This document shows, one piece after another, positions 17,887 through 25,882 of a stretch of DNA of 64,000 bases. Origin of the DNA: Rubricoccus marinus (lineage in GTDB: Bacteria; Bacteroidota; Rhodothermia; Rhodothermales; Rubricoccaceae); contig NZ_MQWB01000001.1 of the NCBI RefSeq assembly GCF_002257665.1, positions 2,952,619 to 3,016,618 on the forward strand, written 5' to 3'. The position numbers were made by a program, and so were the translations under genes. The stretch's first letter is position 1. Each line of letters starts with the position of its first letter. The notes below the pieces were generated by a model that saw nothing but the letters and a program-made list of their open reading frames with translations, was not told the origin of the DNA and ran no database searches.

Positions 17887-17904
17887 CGCCAGAGGCCTCT
17901 GGCG
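17887..17904. repeat. 18-bp palindrome filling the whole gap between convergent stop codons
   Basis: CGCCAGAGGCCTCTGGCG occupies exactly the 18 bases between the msrB TAG (17884-17886) and the reverse-gene TGA (17905-17907). It could serve as a bidirectional 3' hairpin. Confidence 0.9.
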
Positions 17905-18381
17905 TCAGCCCACACGTTGATAGCGGTCCTCGCCCACGACCGTCGCGAAGCCTCTGGCGACGAGCCCGGCGTAGAGAGCGCGAGCCAGGCGCACGTCATA
18001 TCCGCGCTCGAACCCCTCGACGTAGATCCGCACGCGGCGGCCGTCTGCAAGGTCGAAGCGCCAACTCTCGGCGCGGCCCCGGTAATGGCGGTAGCTCGCG
18101 ATCTCGTCCCAGGAGAACGCGTGCTCTCCTTTCCGATTCGCGACGAGGACTCCGCCAGAGGCCACCTCGACCCAGCGCAATCCCCGTCGCCAGGAGATTC
18201 CCAGTAGCGCAGCGAGGAGGAGGGCCAGAACGCCGCAGCTAAAGACCATCACGAACAGCGGCGGCCACGAGTCTTCCTCTAGCGCGATAACGGCAAAGAG
18301 GATCAGGCAACTCACACCGAAGACGAGTGCCCACGAGCGCGCAATGCGAGCAAAGGAGGATTCGAATCGGAGAGACGACAT
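17905..18381 (-). CDS. Two-helix membrane protein of unknown function
   Basis: 158 residues, ATG at 18381 (MSSLRFESSFARIARSW). Two hydrophobic segments at about 17-36 and 43-62 form a hairpin; the C-terminal half has a WVEVASGGVLVANRKGEHAF pattern and SWDEIASYRHY, like a membrane-linked PH-type domain (bPH/YcxB-like). Family assignment is tentative. It converges on msrB with only a palindrome between. Confidence 0.55.
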   Translation of the reverse strand: MSSLRFESSFARIARSWALVFGVSCLILFAVIALEEDSWPPLFVMVFSCGVLALLLAALLGISWRRGLRWVEVASGGVLVANRKGEHAFSWDEIASYRHYRGRAESWRFDLADGRRVRIYVEGFERGYDVRLARALYAGLVARGFATVVGEDRYQRVG

Positions 18382-18512
18382 GGGCGTACCGGCGGACGCC
18401 CTGGATATCGGCCGAGGGCCCAGAACCTTCAAATCGGCCGTATACGACGACGCCTCTGGCGCGGCAGGTTCTACCAGCGCCAGAGGCGGTCTCGGTCTGT
18501 CGTCTATCTGCG

Positions 18513-20195
18513 CTACCGTGTGAGCTGGCGGTACTTGATCCGCTTCGGCACGTCGGCGTCCGTTCCGAGGCGCTCGCGGCGGTCAGCGGCGTACTCGGAG
18601 TAGTTGCCGGGGTACCAGCGCGGGTGCACCTCACCGTCGGCGTCAGGCTCGAAGGACAGAATGTGCGTCGCGACGCGGTCGAGGAACCAGCGGTCGTGGG
18701 AGATCACCACGACGCAGCCGGCGAACTCCAAGAGGGCCTCTTCGAGGGCGCGAAGTGTGTTCACGTCCAGGTCGTTGGAGGGCTCGTCGAGCAGGAGCAC
18801 GTTGGCGCCTTCCTTGAGCGTCGTCGCGAGGTGGAGGCGTCCGCGCTCACCGCCGGAGAGCTCGGTCACCTTTTTCTGCTGGTCCTGCCCGCCGAAGTTG
18901 AACCGGCCCACGTAGGCGCGAGCGTTGACCTCCTGCTTGCCGACCTGAATAAAGTCGGAGCCGCCGGAGATGGCTTCGAAGACGGTGTGCTCGGGGTCGA
19001 GCGGGCGGTTTTGGTCCACGTAGCCGATCTGCACCGTGCTGCCCACGTTGAAGGTGCCTGCATCCGGCTCCTCCTGGCCCATGATCATCTTGAACAGCGT
19101 CGTCTTGCCCACGCCGTTCGGGCCGATCACGCCCACGATGCCGCCGGGCGGGAGGCTGAACGTGAGGTCTTCGTAGAGCACGCGGTCGCCGTAGCTCTTC
19201 GTCACGCCAGAGGCCTCGATCACCACGTCGCCGAGGCGTGGGCCGGGCGCGATGGGGATCTCGCGGTCCTCGTCGGCCTTGTTGTACTCCTGGCTGACCA
19301 TGCGCTCGTAGTTCGCGATACGCGCCTTGCTCTTCTTGGAGCGCCCCTTGGGGTTCTGGCGCACCCACTCCAGTTCGTCCTTGAGCGCCTTCTGGCGCTT
19401 GGACTCCTGCTTCTCCTCCAGCGCCAGGCGGGCCGTTTTCTGCTCCAGCCACGACGTGTAGTTGCCCTGGAACGGGATGCCCTTGCCGCGGTCGAGTTCG
19501 AGGATCCAGCCCGCGACGTTGTCTAGGAAGTAGCGGTCGTGGGTGACCGCGATAACGGTGCCCTCGTACTGCTCCAGGTGGTTCTCCAGCCACGCGACGC
19601 TTTCGGCATCGAGGTGGTTGGTGGGCTCATCGAGCAGGAGCACGTCGGGCTTCTGCAGGAGCAGTCGCACGAGCGCCACGCGGCGCTTCTCGCCGCCCGA
19701 GAGCACGCCGATCTTGGCCTCTGGCGGGGGGCAGCGGAGCGCGCTCATCGCCATGTCCAGCTTGGAGTCGATGTCCCAAGCGTCCAGGGCGTCGATGCGC
19801 TCCTGGAGCTTGCCCTGCTCGGCCATGATGGCGTCGTAGTCGGCGTCCGGCTCGGCGTACTTGAGGCCGACGGCCTCGTAGTCCTTGAGAAGCTGCACGG
19901 CCTCGCCTGCACCCTCTTCCACGATCTCGCGGACCGTCTTCTCGGGGTCCAGCTCGGGCTCCTGATGGAGGTAGCCGAACGTGATGCCCTTCTCGGACTG
20001 GATGGTCCCGTCGTACTTCGGGTCCTCCCCTGCGATGATCTTCAGCAGCGACGACTTGCCGGCGCCGTTGAGGCCCAGCACGCCGATCTTGGCGCCGTGG
20101 TAGAAGCTGAGGTAGATGTCCTTGAGGACGAACTGGCCGGGGCGGTAGCTCTTGCTCACGCCGACCATGGAGAAGATGATCTTCTGGTCGCTCAC
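18513..20195 (-). CDS. ettA: Energy-dependent translational throttle protein EttA
   Basis: 560 residues. Two ABC-F ATPase domains with Walker A LGLNGAGKSSLLK (about 40) and IGPNGVGKTTLFK, signature motifs LSGGEKRRVAL and LSGGERGRLHL, and DEPTNHLD / DEPSNDLD Walker B regions. The arm and inter-domain linker (WIEYTxxxYxxWLEQK-type, here NYTSWLEQKTARLALEEKQE) fit EttA. It binds the ribosomal E site and gates translation according to ATP/ADP. Only two 10-mer copies lie in 1.7 kb of this conserved gene. Confidence 0.95.
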   Translation of the reverse strand: MSDQKIIFSMVGVSKSYRPGQFVLKDIYLSFYHGAKIGVLGLNGAGKSSLLKIIAGEDPKYDGTIQSEKGITFGYLHQEPELDPEKTVREIVEEGAGEAVQLLKDYEAVGLKYAEPDADYDAIMAEQGKLQERIDALDAWDIDSKLDMAMSALRCPPPEAKIGVLSGGEKRRVALVRLLLQKPDVLLLDEPTNHLDAESVAWLENHLEQYEGTVIAVTHDRYFLDNVAGWILELDRGKGIPFQGNYTSWLEQKTARLALEEKQESKRQKALKDELEWVRQNPKGRSKKSKARIANYERMVSQEYNKADEDREIPIAPGPRLGDVVIEASGVTKSYGDRVLYEDLTFSLPPGGIVGVIGPNGVGKTTLFKMIMGQEEPDAGTFNVGSTVQIGYVDQNRPLDPEHTVFEAISGGSDFIQVGKQEVNARAYVGRFNFGGQDQQKKVTELSGGERGRLHLATTLKEGANVLLLDEPSNDLDVNTLRALEEALLEFAGCVVVISHDRWFLDRVATHILSFEPDADGEVHPRWYPGNYSEYAADRRERLGTDADVPKRIKYRQLTR

Positions 20196-20231
20196 AGTGT
20201 CGGGGTCGTCGGTGTTCAGGTGTAGGCTCGG

Positions 20232-20249
20232 GCCTCTGGCGCCAGAGGC
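20232..20249. repeat. 18-bp palindrome upstream of ettA
   Basis: GCCTCTGGCGCCAGAGGC 36 bp upstream of the ettA start on the minus strand. Confidence 0.8.
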
Positions 20250-20371
20250 GAAACCAAGCTAGGCCGCGCGCCTCGGCGCGCAGGCCAATCCTCTACGAAA
20301 CCCGACGGGCCTCTGGCGGTGTGCCCCGGCATCAAGTGCGGACGACATCGCTAGAGCGAGATCGCTCTCGG

Positions 20372-20617
20372 CTACGCCAGAGGCTCGGTGCTCTTCGAGA
20401 GGCGTCGGGCGGCGTAGCCCGCGCCAGCCAGCGCGAGCAGGCCGAGGCCGCCATCGAGCGGCACGTTGGGCGGCGGCGGCGGTGGCGGCGGTGGCCCCGG
20501 ACCGAAGTTGTCCTCCGAAGCCGCCGGGGCCTCTGGCGCGGCGGCCCAGTCCGGGACGTTCTGCGCGAAGGCCGCGGAGGAGAAAACGAGAGCCGAGAGA
20601 GCGACGAGGCGAAGCAT
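20372..20617 (-). CDS. Small exported protein with PID-CTERM-like sorting tail
   Basis: 81 residues from ATG 20617, signal peptide MLRLVALSALVFSSAAFAQ. A short polar stretch precedes a run of nine prolines, then VPLDGGLGLLALAGAGYAAR and a basic tail. The P(I/L)DGG plus hydrophobic helix plus basic end matches the PID-CTERM protein-sorting class seen in Bacteroidota. Such tails are thought to be processed or anchored at the envelope; the processing enzyme is not in the window. Confidence 0.75.
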   Translation of the reverse strand: MLRLVALSALVFSSAAFAQNVPDWAAAPEAPAASEDNFGPGPPPPPPPPPNVPLDGGLGLLALAGAGYAARRLSKSTEPLA

Positions 20618-20716
20618 GGAGAAGCCGGTAGCAGTCAAAACAGAGGATCGCTCGCGCGACCGCACAAGGGGGTGTCCCGAAGACCCATTCGCACCCGGCG
20701 CCTAACAGACCCCGCG

Positions 20717-20734
20717 GCCTCTGGCGCCAGAGGC
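20717..20734. repeat. 18-bp palindrome after the subtilisin gene
   Basis: GCCTCTGGCGCCAGAGGC lies about 60 bp downstream of the minus-strand protease stop codon at 20797. Confidence 0.8.
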
Positions 20735-20796
20735 CTCACGCAAACGGGCGGGACCGCCGAAGCAGCCCCGCCCGATGGTGTCAAGCGTTCGGCGTG

Positions 20797-23568
20797 CTAC
20801 CGCACGACCGTCATCCGGCGCATCTCCGTCTCGCCGCCAGAGGTGAGGCGGTAGACGTAGGTGCCGGCAGCAAGGCCGCTGGCGTCGAGCGTCACCTCGT
20901 AGCGGCCGGCCTCCACCGTCTCGTCCACGAGAGAGCGCACCTCGCGGCCTAGCAGGTCATAGACCGCTAGGCGGACGGGGCCGCTGACGCTCGTCGTGTA
21001 GGCGATCCGCGTTGTCGCCCCGAAGGGGTTGGGCGCGTTGGCCTCCAGGGCCATCTCGCCAGAGACCTCTCCACCCTTGAGGGCGGGTAGCGTCGTCCCA
21101 GCCGGCTCACCCGTAAAGGCGTCCGGGTTGGTGGCGTCGTACATGTCCAGGAAGCGAACCGCGGCAACGGCGTAGCCCGCGCGGGTTACGGTCTCCGAGG
21201 GGTTGAAGCGAGCGCGGATCGTCGGCTGCAAATCGAACGGACCCTGGTGCACCGAGAACTGAGCGCTCATCAGCCCCGCGTCGAGCGCGAGTTGCACGTA
21301 GCCGCGAAGAGCCGCGGGGATCGCCCCACTGTCATCCAGCGCGATGCGCTGGCCGTCGAAGGCGGCGTAGACCGTGCCGTCGTAGTCCATCGCGGGCTCG
21401 TGCAGGCCGAGCGCGGCGACAAAGGAGTAGGCGAGGTCCGCACGGGAGACGAGGTTGTTCTCGTGGAAGCCCTCGGCGCGGATTACGCCGGGCGCGAACC
21501 CGTCGCGGTCCTTGAGCGCAGCGCCCCGGAGGGTCGCGGCGTTGGCCTGGATAAACGGAAGAGGCGCCACCTGCGACGGCTGACGGATGCCCGCACCGAG
21601 CGTGAGGTACATCGCCAGTTCGCCCTGCCGCATCACGCCGTTCGGGTTGTACCGCCCGTTGCGGAATCCGTCGACGAGTTGCTCGATCACCGCCGCCTCG
21701 ATAAAGCCTCTGGCGGGGTGGTTCGCGATGTCGTTGAGACCGACGAAGCCGTCGGTCGCGACGAACTCGACGCGGGCGTTGATCGTGCCGGGGAGCGCGA
21801 GACCGTTCGTGACACCGAGCGGGTCCACGCCGACGCCCGAGAGCGAACCGATGCCGCTGGCGCTGATCGTCCACGTGCCTTCCTCGCCCGGCGCGCTCAC
21901 GCCCGCGATCTCACCGAGCACAGGGAGCGTGATGCCGGAGCCGTAGCGCTTGCCGCTCGGGGACGTGAGGACGAGCGCGATGGTGTTCTCCGACACGACG
22001 GCGCGAGCCTTGACGAGGGACACGTCGGCAGCCACTTCGAACGAGACCGACTCCGGCTCGCCGATGGGGCTGAAGAACAGGCTCGCATCAAAGCCTCCGG
22101 CGTCGCGGAAGCGGCCGCTGGCGTTGAACGCGCGGGTCGCCGTCGCGAACGACGAGCGGTCCCCCACGTCCACGCCGCGGATCTCCGCGATGGCGGCATG
22201 CGCGTTGGCGTAGCCCGTGCCGACCTCCCACGGCTCGCGGCCAGGCATGTTGGTCGCCGTCCGCTGCAGGATGGCCTTGACCTCCATCGGGTCCAAGCTC
22301 GGATCGGCTTCCAGCATCAGCGCCACGATGCCAGCCACGTGCGGCGTCGCCATCGACGTGCCGGAGATCATCGTGTAGAACGGCAGGTAGGCCGGCGCGA
22401 TCGCGTCCAGGTCGGCGTCGCCTCCGTTGGCGCCCGCGTTGGTCGCCGAGCGCGTGGAGATGATGTCGACGCCAGGGGCCACGATGGTCACGTCGTTCTT
22501 GTACTCCCAGGTCTGGCCGTCGTAGGTGGTGAAGGAGTAGCCCTCGCCCTTTTTACCGCGCGAGGAGAAGTCCGCGAGCGCACCAAGCTTGTCCCCGGCA
22601 CCGACGGAGATGACCCATGGGGCCTGCGCGTAGATGTTGTGCGTGTCCTCGCCCGGACCGCTGTTGGAGGCCGCGAACAGCGTGACGATCCCACGCTGGT
22701 ACGCCCGGTAGGAGGCCTGCACGATGGGGCTCTCGGGCGCGAACTCGCCATCGGATCCCCACGAGTTGGTGATGACGCGGATCGGGTTGTCGAAGCGGAA
22801 CTGGTTGGTGATCGCGTAATCGAAGCCGCCGAGCCCATCCAGGATGAGGATCACGCCGCCGGAGCCGTACCCGATCAGGTCTGCGCCGGGCGCAACGCCT
22901 TCGTACAGGCCGCCCGAGCGAACGCCGAGACCGCCGACCGTGCCGGCGCAGTGCGTGCCGTGGCCGGAGTTGGTGTCGGTGTTGGGCGTGCCTTCGAGGT
23001 ACGTGATGGGCGCGAGGTCCGTGATCGCATTCAGGTTGGTGAGCGCCTGCACGTTTTCGACGACCTTCGATCCATAGGGAAGGTCCGCGTGCGTGGCGTC
23101 GATACCGGAATCGTTGACGACCACCGTAACGCCTTTACCGGAGTACGGAAGGCCCTGGCTCGTGCGGAGTTGGGAGTCCGTGCGGAGCCGGTCAACGCCG
23201 GTGATCTGCTTGGAGCCGTCGTTGTGGTAGTTCAGCTCTTCGTTGAGCCAGACGGAGGCGACGCCCGGAATCCTCGCGATAGAGGCAACCTGCGCCGGCG
23301 TTGCCAAAACGCCCGCGATGGGCAGGCTCTGGAACGTGGTGCCGGTTGTGACGCCGAGAGCGGTGAGCCCGCGGAGTTGCGACGTGCTGAGGGGGCCTTC
23401 CTGATCGAACGTGACGACGACCTCCAGGCGGTCCAGGCTGGACGTGATCGATAGCACGTCTTGGAGCGAACGCCCGATGACGGCCGTCTGAGCGCTGGCG
23501 GAGGAGTAGAGGAGCACCACCAGCGCAACGAGAAGGGAACGGAGGAGGGGTGTAGCGCGAGGAGTCAT
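20797..23568 (-). CDS. S8 subtilisin-like protease with T9SS type A sorting domain
   Basis: 923 residues from ATG 23568, with signal peptide to about 27 (SSASAQ). An inhibitor-like prodomain covers about 30-115. The peptidase domain has catalytic Asp153 (NDSGID), His203 (SGHGTHCAG) and Ser405 (SGTSMATPHVAG). Later regions include a proprotein-convertase-like segment (SFEVAADVSLVKARAVV), a stretch resembling S-layer-homology repeats (about 610-760) and a C-terminal T9SS domain: NPFGATTRIAYT, VYDLLGREVRSL, GLAAGTYVYRL. It should be secreted through the type IX system and held at the surface. Few 10-mer copies occur here. Confidence 0.93.
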   Translation of the reverse strand: MTPRATPLLRSLLVALVVLLYSSASAQTAVIGRSLQDVLSITSSLDRLEVVVTFDQEGPLSTSQLRGLTALGVTTGTTFQSLPIAGVLATPAQVASIARIPGVASVWLNEELNYHNDGSKQITGVDRLRTDSQLRTSQGLPYSGKGVTVVVNDSGIDATHADLPYGSKVVENVQALTNLNAITDLAPITYLEGTPNTDTNSGHGTHCAGTVGGLGVRSGGLYEGVAPGADLIGYGSGGVILILDGLGGFDYAITNQFRFDNPIRVITNSWGSDGEFAPESPIVQASYRAYQRGIVTLFAASNSGPGEDTHNIYAQAPWVISVGAGDKLGALADFSSRGKKGEGYSFTTYDGQTWEYKNDVTIVAPGVDIISTRSATNAGANGGDADLDAIAPAYLPFYTMISGTSMATPHVAGIVALMLEADPSLDPMEVKAILQRTATNMPGREPWEVGTGYANAHAAIAEIRGVDVGDRSSFATATRAFNASGRFRDAGGFDASLFFSPIGEPESVSFEVAADVSLVKARAVVSENTIALVLTSPSGKRYGSGITLPVLGEIAGVSAPGEEGTWTISASGIGSLSGVGVDPLGVTNGLALPGTINARVEFVATDGFVGLNDIANHPARGFIEAAVIEQLVDGFRNGRYNPNGVMRQGELAMYLTLGAGIRQPSQVAPLPFIQANAATLRGAALKDRDGFAPGVIRAEGFHENNLVSRADLAYSFVAALGLHEPAMDYDGTVYAAFDGQRIALDDSGAIPAALRGYVQLALDAGLMSAQFSVHQGPFDLQPTIRARFNPSETVTRAGYAVAAVRFLDMYDATNPDAFTGEPAGTTLPALKGGEVSGEMALEANAPNPFGATTRIAYTTSVSGPVRLAVYDLLGREVRSLVDETVEAGRYEVTLDASGLAAGTYVYRLTSGGETEMRRMTVVR

Positions 23569-23711
23569 GGGCGGTCGGAGGTGAGGGGTGTGCTCCAAAC
23601 CTCCCTGCCGTTCCGCTTCCCTTCCATCGGCTTGGCCCGAAGGACCTTGTAGGAAGATTCAGTTGAGGCGACTTCCGCGTTTGTCCTACACAACAATGCA
23701 CAACCGCCGCG

Positions 23712-23729
23712 GCCTCTGGCGCCAGAGGC
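23712..23729. repeat. 18-bp palindrome (22 bp with flanks)
   Basis: GCCTCTGGCGCCAGAGGC, extended by CG on both sides to 22 bp. It lies 10 bp beyond the stop codon of the minus-strand AhpD-like gene. Confidence 0.85.
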
Positions 23730-23738
23730 CGTCCCCAG

Positions 23739-24245
23739 CTACACCTCTACCTCCACGCGCGAGCACGCCGTGGCGAAGCCCAGCGCACGCTTAATCGTCG
23801 GGTACGCCTGTGCGGTTGCGACGGCGAGGGCGAGCTCGACCACACCGCGGTCGCCAAAACGCTCCCGGAGCCTCTGGCGCGGTTCGGTGGGGTCCTCGCC
23901 CCCGGCGGTCATCCGCGCGAAAGAGACCGCGTCGGCCTCTGGCACCGAAAGCGGCTCGCCGGCCAGGACCGCTCGGATCGCCTCGGGCGCGACGCCAGAG
24001 GCGCGCGCGGCGTTCACCTCCACTTGCACGCATGTGCCGCAGTCGGCCGCTTGCGTGGCCGCGATGCGAGCGGCGTGGTAGACCTCGGGCGGGAGCACTT
24101 TCCGGTGCGCCGTCGCGGGTTGCAAGAGCCCGAACTTGAGCAGGGCGGCGGGGTCGTGATCCGCCACGTAGCGGAGGTAGTCGACCGGGACGCCGAGGCT
24201 GGCTTCGGTGCGGCTGAGCGCGCGGCGGAGGAACGGGCGGAGCAT
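23739..24245 (-). CDS. Carboxymuconolactone decarboxylase/AhpD-like protein
   Basis: 168 residues, ATG at 24245 chosen as the first Met before family-like sequence. All-helical AhpD core with the redox pair in DCGTCVQVEVNAAR and upstream His-containing helix (EVYHAARIAATQAA). Members act as peroxidase partners or thiol-disulfide enzymes; CxxC retention argues for redox activity. It is divergent from the esterase gene. Confidence 0.8.
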   Translation of the reverse strand: MLRPFLRRALSRTEASLGVPVDYLRYVADHDPAALLKFGLLQPATAHRKVLPPEVYHAARIAATQAADCGTCVQVEVNAARASGVAPEAIRAVLAGEPLSVPEADAVSFARMTAGGEDPTEPRQRLRERFGDRGVVELALAVATAQAYPTIKRALGFATACSRVEVEV

Positions 24246-24348
24246 GGTGCCAGAAGCAGTTCGTGGCAGCGTACGGCCCTGCGCGCATTGTGTGACGCCC
24301 GAACCCGCACCGCCTCTGGCGGGTGGAACGCCAAACCACTCCACACGC

Positions 24349-25302
24349 ATGCGCCTCCTCGCGTTCCTCCTGCTCTTGCCCCTGGCGGGCTGCACCGCCG
24401 TCACGGGCATCGCCCTCGACTTCGTCTACGATCACCAGGACCTCCCGCCCGCAAACGTCCAAAACGACATCTCGTACGTCGAGGACTCGCTCGACCCCAA
24501 ACACCGGCTCAACCTGTTTATGCCGCTCGCGGACTCGGTCCGCCAGAGGCCGTGGCCGACGGTCGTCTTCGTGCATGGCGGCGGTTGGACCACCGGCGAC
24601 AAAGACCTCACGTTCGGCGGGGAAGACATCTACGGCAACATCGGGCGCTTTTTCGCCGCGCGCGGGATGGGCGCCGCAACGGTCAGCTATCGCCTGCAGC
24701 CAGGCGCGACGTGGCAGGAGCAGGTCTCGGACGTGGCGCGCGCCGTCGCCGAGGTCCGCCGCCGCGTGACCGCCTCTGGCGGCGATCCCAACGGCCTGGT
24801 CCTGATGGGCCACTCGGCGGGAGCCCACCTCATCGACCGCGTCGCACTGGACCGCTCGGCGCAAGAGGCCGCGGGCATCCCGCAAGGAGCCATCTGCGGC
24901 GCGATCTCGGTCAGCGGCGCCGCCCTCGACCTGCGCGACCGCGAGTCGTTCGAGATCGCGGACAACTACCCGTACTACCAGACGCGCTTCGCGCCGGCCG
25001 GGACGGCCAAGATGGAGACTGCGCCTCTGGCGCCGGAGCCGTGGCAGACCGAGGCGTCCGTCGTCCCGCTCCTCACGCCCGCTTCGCCGCCGTTCTTGGT
25101 GATCTACGCCGAGGGCGACTACCCGGCGCTGATCCGGCAGAACGAGCTGCTGATCGACGCGCTCGACGCCTCTGGCGTGCCGCACGAGGTCGCGATCGAG
25201 CCCGGCAACTCCCACGAGCGCATCATCGCGACGCTGAGCAAGGAGGGCAAGGCCGCGGGCCCAGCGATGCTCGGCTTCGTGCGCGGCCTGAGCTGCGAGT
25301 AG
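24349..25302 (+). CDS. Alpha/beta-hydrolase, carboxylesterase type, lipoprotein
   Basis: 317 residues from ATG 24349 with lipobox LAGC (Cys15). Oxyanion motif FVHGGGWTTGDKD, nucleophile elbow GHSAGAHL (Ser), late Asp in YAEGDYPAL and His near PGNSHERII give a complete triad. This is the acetyl-esterase/BD-FAE-like (feruloyl/short-chain esterase) branch. The lipoprotein signal places it in the envelope. The natural ester is unknown. Several 10-mer copies fall at variable loops. Confidence 0.85.
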   Translation: MRLLAFLLLLPLAGCTAVTGIALDFVYDHQDLPPANVQNDISYVEDSLDPKHRLNLFMPLADSVRQRPWPTVVFVHGGGWTTGDKDLTFGGEDIYGNIGRFFAARGMGAATVSYRLQPGATWQEQVSDVARAVAEVRRRVTASGGDPNGLVLMGHSAGAHLIDRVALDRSAQEAAGIPQGAICGAISVSGAALDLRDRESFEIADNYPYYQTRFAPAGTAKMETAPLAPEPWQTEASVVPLLTPASPPFLVIYAEGDYPALIRQNELLIDALDASGVPHEVAIEPGNSHERIIATLSKEGKAAGPAMLGFVRGLSCE

Positions 25303-25308
25303 CCCTCT

Positions 25309-25326
25309 GCCTCTGGCGCCAGAGGC
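25309..25326. repeat. 18-bp palindrome after the esterase gene
   Basis: GCCTCTGGCGCCAGAGGC six bases after the TAG stop codon. Confidence 0.85.
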
Positions 25327-25357
25327 GCTATCCTCGCGCCTCCGCTTCTCCCCGCCG

Positions 25358-25861
25358 ATGACCGCCCGACCGCGCCCCGAGGAATACGCCCCGTTCTACG
25401 CCGGCTACATCGACGCCGTCCCGGACGTGGATCTGTTCGAGACGCTGGAGACGCAACCCGTCGAGCTCGACCAGCTCCTCGCCGAGGCCGATCCGGACTA
25501 CGCCTACGAACCGGGCAAGTGGGCCGTCCTCCAGGTCATCCAGCACATGGCGGATACCGAGCGCGTGTTCGCCTTCCGCGCGCTCTGGTGGGCGCGGGGC
25601 GAGACATCGCCTCTGGCGGGATTCGACCAAGACGACTGGATGCCGCACGCGCCCGAGCAATCGCTCGGCGAGGCGTTCACCGAGTTCTTGGCTATCCGCG
25701 CGTCGACGCTCGCGCTATTTCAGCCGTTGGCGCCAGAGGCCTGGGGCCGCGGCGGCGAGGCCAGCGGTCACCACATGACCGTTCGTGCGGCGGCGTGGGT
25801 CCTGGCCGGTCACGTGGAGCACCACACGCGCATCCTGCGCGAGCGGTACGGGTTGGGCTAG
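25358..25861 (+). CDS. DinB-family protein
   Basis: 167 residues, four-helix-bundle DinB_2 fold. Putative metal-binding histidines are in VIQHMADTERVF (about 65) and LAGHVEHHTRIL (about 155), as in the family; W-rich segment RALWWARGET matches too. DinB proteins are often thiol-dependent transferases or hydrolases, but substrate is not predictable. CT-rich leader and no Shine-Dalgarno. Confidence 0.85.
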   Translation: MTARPRPEEYAPFYAGYIDAVPDVDLFETLETQPVELDQLLAEADPDYAYEPGKWAVLQVIQHMADTERVFAFRALWWARGETSPLAGFDQDDWMPHAPEQSLGEAFTEFLAIRASTLALFQPLAPEAWGRGGEASGHHMTVRAAAWVLAGHVEHHTRILRERYGLG

Positions 25862-25879
25862 CGCCAGAGGCCTCTGGCG
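25862..25879. repeat. 18-bp palindrome between convergent genes
   Basis: CGCCAGAGGCCTCTGGCG starts at the base after the DinB TAG; only three more bases separate it from the stop codon of the reverse gene (25883). Confidence 0.9.
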
Positions 25880-25882
25880 GCG

